Part shown: positions 8,214 to 15,157 of the stretch, in pieces
How positions within the stretch are numbered: position 1 is the first letter of the stretch
How the letters are laid out: each line of letters begins with the position of its first letter
NCBI RefSeq assembly: GCF_014836875.1
Contig: NZ_JACSQC010000004.1
Coordinates: 1-64,000 of the forward strand
Reading direction: 5' to 3'
DNA from: Arthrobacter pullicola
GTDB lineage: Bacteria > Actinomycetota > Actinomycetes > Actinomycetales > Micrococcaceae
Length of the DNA: 64,000 bases
Program-made: the position numbers and the translations under genes
Notes under the pieces: model-generated
Seen by the model: only the letters and a program-made list of their open reading frames with translations
Databases searched by the model: none
What the model was told of the DNA's origin: nothing

Positions 8214-10121
8214 GTGCCTGAGAATGCCCAAGACACTGTAGAAGCACCCGTTGAAGCTGAAGAAGCCAACGAGGTTTTGTTCACCGATTTCAACCTTGAT
8301 GCCCGGGTCCTTGCTGCCCTGACCGACGTCGGCTACAAGACGCCGTCGCCGATCCAGGCAGCCACCATTCCGGTCCTGCTCGAAGGCCGCGACGTCGTCG
8401 GCCTGGCCCAGACCGGTACGGGCAAGACCGCAGCGTTCGCTGTTCCTGCCCTCTCCCGCATGGCTGAGCTGGCCGAGGTCAACGGACCCACCAAGGACAC
8501 CCAGATCCTGGTCCTGGCTCCGACCCGCGAGCTGGCCCTGCAGGTAGCCGAGGCCTTCACCTCCTACGCCGCGCACATGGACGACTTCACCGTCCTTCCC
8601 GTCTACGGCGGTTCCCCGTACGGTCCCCAGCTGGCTGGCCTGCGCCGCGGCGCCCAGGTTGTTGTTGGTACCCCGGGCCGCGTCATTGACCACATCTCCA
8701 AGGGCTCGCTGGACCTCTCCAACCTGCAGTACCTGGTCCTGGACGAAGCCGACGAGATGCTGCGCATGGGCTTCGCCGAAGACGTGGAGCAGATCCTCTC
8801 CAGCACCCCGGATGAGAAGCAGGTTGCCCTCTTCTCCGCCACCATGCCGGGAGCGATCCGCAAGATCGCCAAGAAGTACCTGAATAACCCCGCCGAAATC
8901 ACGGTCAAGTCCAAGACCACCACCGGCGTCAACACCCGTCAGCGCTATGTGCAGGTCATGGGCCCGCACAAGCTCGATGCCATGTCCCGCATCCTCGAGA
9001 CCGAGGACTTTGACGGCGTCATCGCCTTCGTCCGCACCAAGATGGCCACCGAGGACCTCGCCGACAAGCTGAAGTCCCGCGGCTACAAGGCTGCCGCCAT
9101 CAACGGCGACATCCCGCAGCAGCAGCGTGAGCGCACCGTCGAGGCACTGCGCGACGGCAAGATCGACATCCTGGTCGCCACTGACGTCGCCGCCCGCGGC
9201 CTGGACGTCGAGCGCATCAGCCACGTCTTCAACTACGACATCCCGCACGACACCGAGTCCTACGTGCACCGCATCGGCCGCACCGGCCGTGCAGGCCGCA
9301 GCGGTGACGCGATCCTGTTCATGACCCCGCGCGAGAAGTACCTGCTGCGCGCCATCGAGAAGGCCACCCGCCAGCCCGTTGAGCACATGCAGCTGCCCGG
9401 CATTGACGTTGTCAACGCCAAACGCCTGGCCAAGTTCTCCGACCGCATCACGGAGACCATGAAGTCTGAGGACCTCTCGGTCTTCCGCGAACTGGTCACC
9501 AAGTACATCGCAGAGCACGACGTTCCCGCCGAGGAAGTCGCCGCAGCCCTGGTTGTAATGGCCCAGGCCGGCCGCCCGCTGCTGATGGAAGAAATTCCGC
9601 AGGCTCCGGCCCGCCAGCGCGAGCGTTCCGAAGGCCGGGGCGACGGCTTCGGCTCCCGCGGCCCGACGCGCCCGCTGACCGAAGGCAACGCAACGTACCG
9701 CATCGCCGTCGGCCGCCGCCAGCGCGTGATGCCCGGTTCGATTGTCGGCGCCATCGCCAACGAAGGCGGCCTGTCCTCCGCCCAGATCGGCGGCATCGAC
9801 ATCCGCGCCGACCACACCCTGGTGGAACTGCCTGCAGATCTGTCCAAGGACCAGCTGCGCGCACTGTCCCGCACCCGGATCGGCGGCGAGCTGATCCACC
9901 TGGAACTGGACAACGGACGCCGTCCGGCCCGTGAAGGCGGCTCCAGTGACCGCCCTGAGCGTGGCGGTTTCAAGAAGGACTTCAAGAAGCGCGACGGCGA
10001 GCGGTCCTTCGGTGACCGCGGCTCCGACCGCCCGTACAAGAAGAAGTTCGACGGCGACCGCAGCTTCTCCAAGCCGGCCGGCGCCGGTGCAGGTGCCCGC
10101 AAGCCGCGTTTCCGCGACTAA
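8214..10121 (+). CDS. deaD: DEAD-box ATP-dependent RNA helicase (CsdA/DeaD type)
   Basis: 635 residues. All helicase motifs are present in order: Q motif (KTPSPIQ), I (AQTGTGKT), Ia (APTRELALQ), Ib (TPGRVID), II (DEAD), III (SAT), V (ATDVAARGLDV) and VI (HRIGRTGRAG). Residues from about 495 match the DbpA-like RNA-binding domain (TYRIAVGRRQRVMPGSIVGA). The protein ends in a basic GR/DR-rich tail typical of cold-shock helicases acting on ribosome assembly and mRNA decay. The start is the GTG at 8214, preceded by GAGG about 12 bases upstream; the longer open frame upstream has no family similarity. A hairpin follows the gene. Confidence 0.92.
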   Translation: MPENAQDTVEAPVEAEEANEVLFTDFNLDARVLAALTDVGYKTPSPIQAATIPVLLEGRDVVGLAQTGTGKTAAFAVPALSRMAELAEVNGPTKDTQILVLAPTRELALQVAEAFTSYAAHMDDFTVLPVYGGSPYGPQLAGLRRGAQVVVGTPGRVIDHISKGSLDLSNLQYLVLDEADEMLRMGFAEDVEQILSSTPDEKQVALFSATMPGAIRKIAKKYLNNPAEITVKSKTTTGVNTRQRYVQVMGPHKLDAMSRILETEDFDGVIAFVRTKMATEDLADKLKSRGYKAAAINGDIPQQQRERTVEALRDGKIDILVATDVAARGLDVERISHVFNYDIPHDTESYVHRIGRTGRAGRSGDAILFMTPREKYLLRAIEKATRQPVEHMQLPGIDVVNAKRLAKFSDRITETMKSEDLSVFRELVTKYIAEHDVPAEEVAAALVVMAQAGRPLLMEEIPQAPARQRERSEGRGDGFGSRGPTRPLTEGNATYRIAVGRRQRVMPGSIVGAIANEGGLSSAQIGGIDIRADHTLVELPADLSKDQLRALSRTRIGGELIHLELDNGRRPAREGGSSDRPERGGFKKDFKKRDGERSFGDRGSDRPYKKKFDGDRSFSKPAGAGAGARKPRFRD

Positions 10122-10149
10122 GCAGTACCGGCGCACATAGTGCCCAGCG

Positions 10150-10177
10150 AAAGGGCGTCCCGCAGGGGGCGCCCTTT
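10150..10177. terminator. Hairpin between deaD and the convergent small gene
   Basis: AAAGGGCG (10150-10157) pairs with CGCCCTTT (10170-10177) around a 12-base loop. It lies between two convergent genes and can serve both. Confidence 0.65.
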
Positions 10178-10181
10178 GGCG

Positions 10182-10460
10182 TTAACGGGATATCTTTTCA
10201 GCCCGGTCTGTTCCAGCCGGCGACTCCGTGGCCTTGCGGCCGGACCGGGAGCGGTAGAGGTGCAGGAACCAGGCTGCCGGTCCCAGGAACGGGAACGCAA
10301 GGATGCCCAGGAGGCAGAGGAACTTCACCGCCGGCGTCAGGGTCTGGTTCCGTGCGAGGGAAAAGACGGCAACTATGACAAAGCCCACATAGAGCACTCC
10401 AATGGACTGGATGGCCAGTTCCCATCCTGCGGGGACTACGGGGTTGGCACCTTCGGCCAT
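10182..10460 (-). CDS. Small membrane protein, PLDc_N family
   Basis: 92 residues, two transmembrane helices (about 15-37 and 44-67). Between and after them is the pattern NQTLTPAVKFLCLLGILAF plus PFLGPAAWFLHLYRSRSG. The P-hydrophobic-GP-W pattern is the hallmark of the phospholipase-D-nuclease N-terminal (PLDc_N) family of short membrane proteins. Function is unknown; some family members are linked to cardiolipin synthases or bacteriocin immunity. The C-terminal tail is charged and probably cytoplasmic. Convergent with deaD, and likely monocistronic. Confidence 0.8.
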   Translation of the reverse strand: MAEGANPVVPAGWELAIQSIGVLYVGFVIVAVFSLARNQTLTPAVKFLCLLGILAFPFLGPAAWFLHLYRSRSGRKATESPAGTDRAEKISR

Positions 10461-10799
10461 GCGGGCGGTTCCTTCCAGTCATTTCTGCAGTTCACAGCGG
10501 AGCTGTGCGGCACCGTTTGGGCAGATGCAGGACAGTCTGCCATATGCCCGCTCCGCGACCGTGGCGAGGTCCTGCCGGGCCTGGCGGTGCCCCGCGTGAA
10601 TCCGGGGTCACGGGGTCGTTGAAAATGCCCCTGTGGGGCGTTTTCAACCGGGACCTTCGCGGCAGGAATCCTGTTCAGCAGACGGGCTGCCGGGGTGTTG
10701 TTCGGTGCTGGTTTTGCGCACGGGAACGCGGGTTGCGCCGATTTCACGTTGGGGAAAAGTGCTGGTAGAGTTTTATGTCGTTGCCCCGGTTGGGGCGAT
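10461..10799. other. Intergenic region upstream of tRNA-Thr
   Basis: 339 bases without a credible gene. It holds the hairpin at 10618-10648 and a likely tRNA promoter: TTCACG (about 10742-10747), 17 bases, TAGAGT (about 10765-10770), which would start transcription some 23 bases before tRNA-Thr. The rest shows nothing I can assign. Confidence 0.5.
10618..10648. repeat. Strong intergenic hairpin
   Basis: GTTGAAAATGCCCC (10618-10631) pairs with GGGGCGTTTTCAAC (10635-10648) around the loop TGT, with one G-U pair. It does not follow any plus-strand gene end, and the minus-strand gene ends far away, so it is not an obvious terminator. It could be a protein-binding palindrome or a boundary terminator protecting the tRNA operon. 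Confidence 0.55.
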
Positions 10800-10871
10800 G
10801 CCCCGATAGCTCAGTGGTAGAGCGCCATCTTGGTAAGATGGAGGTCCCGGGATCGATTCCCGGTCGGGGCT
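10800..10871 (+). tRNA. tRNA-Thr (anticodon GGT)
   Basis: 72 nt. Acceptor GCCCCGA (10800-10806) pairs with TCGGGGC (10864-10870). The anticodon stem CCATC/GATGG encloses TTGGTAA, giving anticodon GGT. The T arm CCGGG/CCCGG encloses the loop ATCGATT, so position 54 is A instead of the usual T. No encoded CCA. Confidence 0.97.
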
Positions 10872-10882
10872 CTCAATGGGAG

Positions 10883-10930
10883 AGTCCGCGTTTCTAAGCC
10901 TGTTGTTCGCAAGGGCCAGGCATGCGGACT
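10883..10930 (+). repeat. Spacer hairpin between tRNA-Thr and tRNA-Met
   Basis: AGTCCGC (10883-10889) pairs with GCGGACT (10924-10930), with an inner stem GCCTG (10898-10902)/CAGGC (10917-10921). It is probably a processing structure in the dicistronic tRNA precursor. Confidence 0.5.
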
Positions 10931-10942
10931 TCACTCATTTAT

Positions 10943-11016
10943 GGCGGTGTAGCTCAGTTGGTTAGAGCGCACGACTCATAATCGTGAGGTCGGGAGATCG
11001 AGCCTCCCCACCGCTA
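10943..11016 (+). tRNA. tRNA-Met (anticodon CAT)
   Basis: 74 nt. Acceptor GGCGGTG pairs with CACCGCT (first pair G-U). The anticodon stem CACGA/TCGTG encloses CTCATAA, giving anticodon CAT. The acceptor is fully paired at its end and there is no GGG/CCC anticodon-stem signature, so it is an elongator rather than the initiator. The T loop ATCGAGC again has A at position 54. Confidence 0.93.
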
Positions 11017-11022
11017 CAGATT

Positions 11023-11057
11023 GACCCTCGGAGGTTTCTCCGGGGGTCTTTTTGTTT
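11023..11057 (+). terminator. Intrinsic terminator of the tRNA operon
   Basis: GACCCTCGGAG (11023-11033) pairs with CTCCGGGGGTC (11038-11048) around GTTT, with one G-U pair, followed by TTTTTGTTT. Confidence 0.9.
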
Positions 11058-11272
11058 GTCGGGACCATCCGTCCGCAAATCAGGAGAGCCATTGCATTCC
11101 TGCAGCCGCCCGGTTGGCCAGATGGCGGGCACAGGCCCGGCTGCCGGCAACACGGGTCCCGGCGGAGGCCCGGGGGACGTCAGTGAGTGGCCTTGGCTTG
11201 TAGGATCGCTTGGGAGAAGAGCACAACGTCCCGATCAATCGCACCGAGCACGGAACGAAAGATGCAGACCCG

Positions 11273-13012
11273 ATGACTGAAAACCTGCCCGATCCGGAGC
11301 GTCCGGAGACTTTGTCCACCCGGCGCGGACGCCGGGCCGCCGAAGCCCGGTTAGCAGCACAGGCCGAAGACCAGGCTCCGGGCGGAGATGAGGCTGGTAC
11401 TGCACCGGCATCCGCTCAAGTTGCGGGTGCGTCTGAAACCGTGCGGGAGCACAGCGTCCAGGACAGCAAGATCCGGGACGACAACGACGGCGACGACGAC
11501 GGCAGCGAAACTGCGGTGCTGCCGGCAGCAACCGGACGCCGCAGCCGCGTGGCTCTGGAGCCGGACAACCAGGCAGTATTGGTCGGTGCCGGCGCGGGGG
11601 CGGCCGGTGCAGGCGCATCAAGGACAACTGAAAGCGATACGAACATCTCTACCAAGCACCACGTCCCTGCGGAAGAAGCCGGCTCGGCACAGCCCTCCGG
11701 CGAGGAACCGAACGAATCGGAATCCGGAACGCAGCCCGGGGAGCCCGGGTGGCCACCGGCGCCCGAAGCACGCACCTACGCCTGGGATGGTCCGGAACCG
11801 GCAACAGCGGGGATGTCCAGGATCCCGCTGCTCAGCGATCTTCCGGCCTCAGTGTTCCCCGCGGTGCTTCCTCAGCCCCCGGCTGAACCGCCGGCGAACT
11901 CCGACGAACTTCCTCTGGTTGATGGCCCAGTGCCCGCCGATGACGCAGCACCAGCCGGCGGCGCCGAAGCTCCGGTCGAAGGCGGACACGGGAACCCCGG
12001 AGCTGAGGTTGCCGTCCTGCCTCCGGTCCCCGCGGAGATGCCGGCGGACCTGCGCGAACGCACCCGCCTTGCCGTCCGCGGGGAGCCGAACGACGTCCGC
12101 CGGGCGACCTTCCTCGATACGGGCACGGCGAAGATTCCTGCGGCCCGCGGTTTCCGCGGTTTCCTGGCTTCCATGGGCCTGCGCATTGCCCCCTCCGCCA
12201 AGGAACTCGCCGAACGGCGGGACACCCGGACGGTCAGCCAGCACTGGCCCGGCCCGCGGACCATCTCCGTGGTGAACGGCAAGGGCGGAGCCAACAAAAC
12301 GCCCACTACTGTGATGCTGGCCGCCCTGTTCGCACGCAATGGCGGCGGACCGGTGTTGGCGTGGGATAACAACGAGACCCGTGGAACCCTGGGGTGGCGC
12401 ACGGAGCAGGCGCAGCACGATTCCACGGTTATGGACCTGCTCCCGGAGACCGGGCTGCTGCTCTCTCCTGTGGCGCAGTCGGCGATGCTCGCCCGGTTTG
12501 TGCACCACCAGACTGACGACAAATATGACGTCCTCCGGTCGAATCCGAACGTCCTGGCCTCCGAGCAGAAGGTGACTCAGGCCGACTTTGATGCCCTTCA
12601 TGAAGTGGCCTCGAAGTACTTCCGGCTGAACATCGTGGACTCCGGCAATGACGAAAGTGCCGAGCGCTGGCTCCGGATGATCGACCACACCGACCAGCTG
12701 GTCATCGCGACGACCACCGTCGAAGAGCACGCCGAGGCAGGTGCCCTCCTGCTCGAAGCCCTTCAGGAACGCGGTGGGCGCTCCGCCGAGCTGGCGCGCG
12801 GCGCCGTCGTGATTGTGTCCCAGGCGGACCGCAACGGTACCGAAGCCCAGGCCCGCAAGGTGGCCGAAGCATTCAAGGTGCTGGCCCGGGCCGCTGTGAC
12901 CATTCCGTATGATCCTGCGCTCGTGAAGGGGCAGATCCGGTACGCGTCCCTGCGTCCCGCAACCCAGCGTGCCTGGCTGAAGGCAGCCGCCGCCGTCGCC
13001 GAAGGGCTGTAA
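11273..13012 (+). CDS. ParA/MinD-like ATPase with long disordered N-terminus and degenerate P-loop
   Basis: 579 residues. The first 325 are low-complexity, acidic and rich in Ala, Pro, Glu and Gly. Residues 325-579 form a ParA/MinD-like P-loop domain: SVVNGKGGANKTPTTVM (the deviant Walker A, K337 to T343), LAWDNNETRGTLGW, NIVDSGNDESAERWLRMID (Walker B region), and a C-terminal AVVIVSQAD. Normal MinD/ParA proteins read KGGVGKTT. Here the second Gly is Asn, and the last Thr is displaced by Pro (KTPT), while both signature lysines remain. Similar proteins in actinobacteria are annotated as partitioning or type VII secretion-associated ATPases; none of the other ESX or ParB genes is nearby. The ATG at 11273 is the first in-frame ATG; a TAGGAT -10 box lies at 11201-11206. 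Confidence 0.8.
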   Translation: MTENLPDPERPETLSTRRGRRAAEARLAAQAEDQAPGGDEAGTAPASAQVAGASETVREHSVQDSKIRDDNDGDDDGSETAVLPAATGRRSRVALEPDNQAVLVGAGAGAAGAGASRTTESDTNISTKHHVPAEEAGSAQPSGEEPNESESGTQPGEPGWPPAPEARTYAWDGPEPATAGMSRIPLLSDLPASVFPAVLPQPPAEPPANSDELPLVDGPVPADDAAPAGGAEAPVEGGHGNPGAEVAVLPPVPAEMPADLRERTRLAVRGEPNDVRRATFLDTGTAKIPAARGFRGFLASMGLRIAPSAKELAERRDTRTVSQHWPGPRTISVVNGKGGANKTPTTVMLAALFARNGGGPVLAWDNNETRGTLGWRTEQAQHDSTVMDLLPETGLLLSPVAQSAMLARFVHHQTDDKYDVLRSNPNVLASEQKVTQADFDALHEVASKYFRLNIVDSGNDESAERWLRMIDHTDQLVIATTTVEEHAEAGALLLEALQERGGRSAELARGAVVIVSQADRNGTEAQARKVAEAFKVLARAAVTIPYDPALVKGQIRYASLRPATQRAWLKAAAAVAEGL

Positions 13013-13032
13013 CAGAAAGTTAGTTCGTCAGC

Positions 13033-13066
13033 TTGCTTAGTATTGCCTCTTTTTCCTAGGGTGGAA
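13033..13066 (+). promoter_or_regulatory. Promoter of the PfpI-like gene
   Basis: TTGCTT (13033-13038), 18 bases, TAGGGT (13057-13062). The surrounding 12-mer CCTAGGGTGGAA recurs exactly at 13814-13825, before the CoA-transferase gene. Confidence 0.55.
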
Positions 13067-13115
13067 GACAGCGGCGGTCCAGGCCGGACCGCCTGACCCA
13101 CGAAACGGAGGCAAA

Positions 13116-13682
13116 ATGTCAGCACATGATATTTCCGGCAAGAAGGTCGCTTTCCTGCTCACGGACGGCGTGGAGCAGATTGAACTCACCAGCCCCTGGG
13201 ACGCAGTGAAGAAGGCCGGCGGCCAGCCGGTGCTCGTCTCGCCGGCCAGCGGCACCCTCCAGGGGTTCAACGGGGTGGACAAGGCAGACACGTTCACCGT
13301 TGACCTGGATGTTGCCAAGGCCAACGCGGCGGACTTTGACGCACTGGTACTCCCCGGCGGCGTGATCAACGCTGACTATCTGCGCGTGAATGAAGACGCG
13401 CGCCGGTTCACCCGGGACTTCTTCGAAGCGGGCAAGCCCGTGGCAGCGATCTGCCACGGCCCCTGGCTGCTGATCGACGCCGGTGTGGTGAAGGGGCGGG
13501 ACCTGACATCCTTCCACACCCTCGCCACTGACCTGCGCAACGCGGGTGCCAACTGGAGCGACGAAGAAGTAGTGGTGGACCAGGGCCTGGTCACCAGCCG
13601 CACACCGGATGACCTCCCCGCCTTCAACGACAAGGTCGTGGAGGAAATCTCCGAAGGCCAGCACGCAGGCCAGCACGCCTAA
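13116..13682 (+). CDS. PfpI/DJ-1 family protein (protease/deglycase-like)
   Basis: 188 residues, single class I glutamine-amidotransferase-like domain. Shows the family N-terminus KKVAFLLTDGVEQIELTSP with the conserved Glu, the ALVLPGG strand-turn and the nucleophile Cys in AICHGPW, followed by the histidine region of DLTSFHTL. Relatives (YhbO, PfpI, GSP18) are stress proteins reported as proteases or as glyoxalase/deglycases; activity cannot be fixed from sequence. GGAGG precedes the ATG at 13116. The C-terminus carries a short GQHAGQHA repeat, which is unusual and may be a metal-binding or simply expanded tail. Monocistronic, between its own promoter and a hairpin terminator. Confidence 0.9.
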   Translation: MSAHDISGKKVAFLLTDGVEQIELTSPWDAVKKAGGQPVLVSPASGTLQGFNGVDKADTFTVDLDVAKANAADFDALVLPGGVINADYLRVNEDARRFTRDFFEAGKPVAAICHGPWLLIDAGVVKGRDLTSFHTLATDLRNAGANWSDEEVVVDQGLVTSRTPDDLPAFNDKVVEEISEGQHAGQHA

Positions 13683-13696
13683 ATCCTGCCCGGCGT

Positions 13697-13728
13697 TCCG
13701 CCCCGGCTGCCACGGCAGCCGGGGCGGA
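13697..13728 (+). terminator. Hairpin terminator after the PfpI-like gene
   Basis: Perfect 14-bp stem, 13697-13710 with 13715-13728, loop CACG. No strong T run. Confidence 0.7.
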
Positions 13729-13813
13729 CTGCTGTCTCCGGACCTGCTCCGGGCACTGTGCAGGTTGTCCAGCACCGTTGGATGAGAAGTCCCTACCCAA
13801 TCCCGGTCCACTG

Positions 13814-13825
13814 CCTAGGGTGGAA
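13814..13825 (+). promoter_or_regulatory. -10 region of the CoA-transferase gene
   Basis: TAGGGT within CCTAGGGTGGAA, the same 12-mer as before the PfpI-like gene. It lies 52 bases before the chosen GTG start (53 in the other case). No clear -35 box. Confidence 0.4.
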
Positions 13826-13873
13826 AGCATCCGGGGGATCAGCCTCCCTGGCCTAGCGAAGGGGAGCGTCTCC

Positions 13874-15157
13874 GTGCCCAGCCAAGACCCAGTACCGGAG
13901 GAACCCAGCCTGAAGGAGCCCGCGCTGGAGAACGGGCAGCGTCCGCTCGAGGGAATCCTGGTGGCCGACTTCTCCCGGATCCTGGCCGGGCCGCTGTGCA
14001 CCATGACCCTCGCTGACCTGGGCGCACGGGTGATCAAGGTGGAACGTCCCGGCGCCGGTGATGACACGCGCGGCTGGGGTCCGCCCTGGTCAGAAACCGG
14101 TGCCACCTATTTCGAGTCCGTGAACCGGAACAAGGAATCCGTGTGCCTGGATCTGGGGGACGACGGCGACAGGCGGCTGGCGCGGGAACTGGCCCTCCGT
14201 GCGGATGTGCTGGTGGAGAACTTCAAACCCGGGGGCCTTGCCCGGCTGGGTCTGGCGTACCCGGAACTCAGTGCAGAAAACCCCGGCCTCATCTGCGTCT
14301 CCATATCGGGTTTTGGCGCCGAAGGCGGGCGGGACCTGCCCGGCTACGACTTTGTGGTCCAGGCCCTGGGCGGGCTGATGAGCATCACCGGCGAAGCAGG
14401 CGGATCCCCAATGAAGGCCGGGGTGGCGCTGGTGGACGTGCTGACCGGCAAGGACGCGGCGATTGCCGTCCTGGCAGCGCTGCAGGCCCGCCGCCGTACC
14501 GGCAGGGGCAGCCACATCCAACTGAACCTGCTCTCCAGCCTGCAGGGCGCCCTGGTGAATCAGGCCCAGGCGTATCTCGGTGCCGGGGCAGTGCCGGCCA
14601 GGATGGGCAACGCGCACCCCTCGATCGTGCCGTACCAGCTGCTTGGCTGTGCGGACGGGCCGCTGGCCGTCGCCTGCGGAAATGACCCCCAGTTCGCCCG
14701 GCTGGCGGAGCAGCTGGGCACCCCGGAACTGGCAGCCGATCCCCGCTTCGCGACGAACAGTGCGCGGGTGGAGCACCGGGACGTTTTGATCCCCCTGCTT
14801 GAGGAGCTGCTGGGAACGGCGCCGGCCGCTGTTTGGCAGCAGCGCCTGGCCGGCGCCGGCGTTCCCGCCGGCCGGGTCTCCGGAATCGATGAGGGCATTG
14901 GCTATGCCGAGTCGCTGGGTCTGCAGCCCACCATTGAAGTGCGGAATTCCTCCGGGCAGGCTGCCGGACGGCAGATCCGGCATCCTGCGCTCTGGGATCC
15001 GCCCCTGGCACCCCGCAGCGAGGCTCCGCCGCAGCTCGGCGAGCACACCGGCGGCGTGGTTGCTTGGCTGCGGAACCGAACGGAAGGGGCTGGGGAAGCC
15101 AAGGCGGCAGCGGGGGAGGCAGCCTCGGGGCAGCCCGCGGGCTACCGCCCGTACTGA
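13874..15157 (+). CDS. Family III CoA-transferase (CaiB/BaiF)
   Basis: 427 residues, the usual size. N-terminal LEGILVADFSRILAGPLCTMTLADLGARVIKVERP is the classic family III start region; the catalytic aspartate is in LPGYDFVVQALGGLMS. Transfers CoA between an acyl-CoA and a carboxylic acid. The start is the GTG at 13874, with AAGGGGAG eight bases ahead; the open frame extends upstream without family similarity. Next to a glutaryl-CoA dehydrogenase-like gene and a PucR regulator, so the likely job is activating glutarate, as in eukaryotic SUGCT; other dicarboxylates are possible. Its last 16 bases overlap the end of the convergent PucR gene. The C-terminal 30 residues are a low-complexity Gly/Ala tail. 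Confidence 0.87.
   Translation: MPSQDPVPEEPSLKEPALENGQRPLEGILVADFSRILAGPLCTMTLADLGARVIKVERPGAGDDTRGWGPPWSETGATYFESVNRNKESVCLDLGDDGDRRLARELALRADVLVENFKPGGLARLGLAYPELSAENPGLICVSISGFGAEGGRDLPGYDFVVQALGGLMSITGEAGGSPMKAGVALVDVLTGKDAAIAVLAALQARRRTGRGSHIQLNLLSSLQGALVNQAQAYLGAGAVPARMGNAHPSIVPYQLLGCADGPLAVACGNDPQFARLAEQLGTPELAADPRFATNSARVEHRDVLIPLLEELLGTAPAAVWQQRLAGAGVPAGRVSGIDEGIGYAESLGLQPTIEVRNSSGQAAGRQIRHPALWDPPLAPRSEAPPQLGEHTGGVVAWLRNRTEGAGEAKAAAGEAASGQPAGYRPY

Noticed and set aside
8154-10136. A 660-codon open frame opposite the DEAD-box helicase
   Set aside because: Antisense shadow; composition explained by the codon use of the helicase.
11017-11272. Expected rpmG (L33) gene after tRNA-Met
   Set aside because: In relatives L33 often follows this tRNA pair, but no such frame is present; a terminator and the promoter of the ParA-like gene fill the space.
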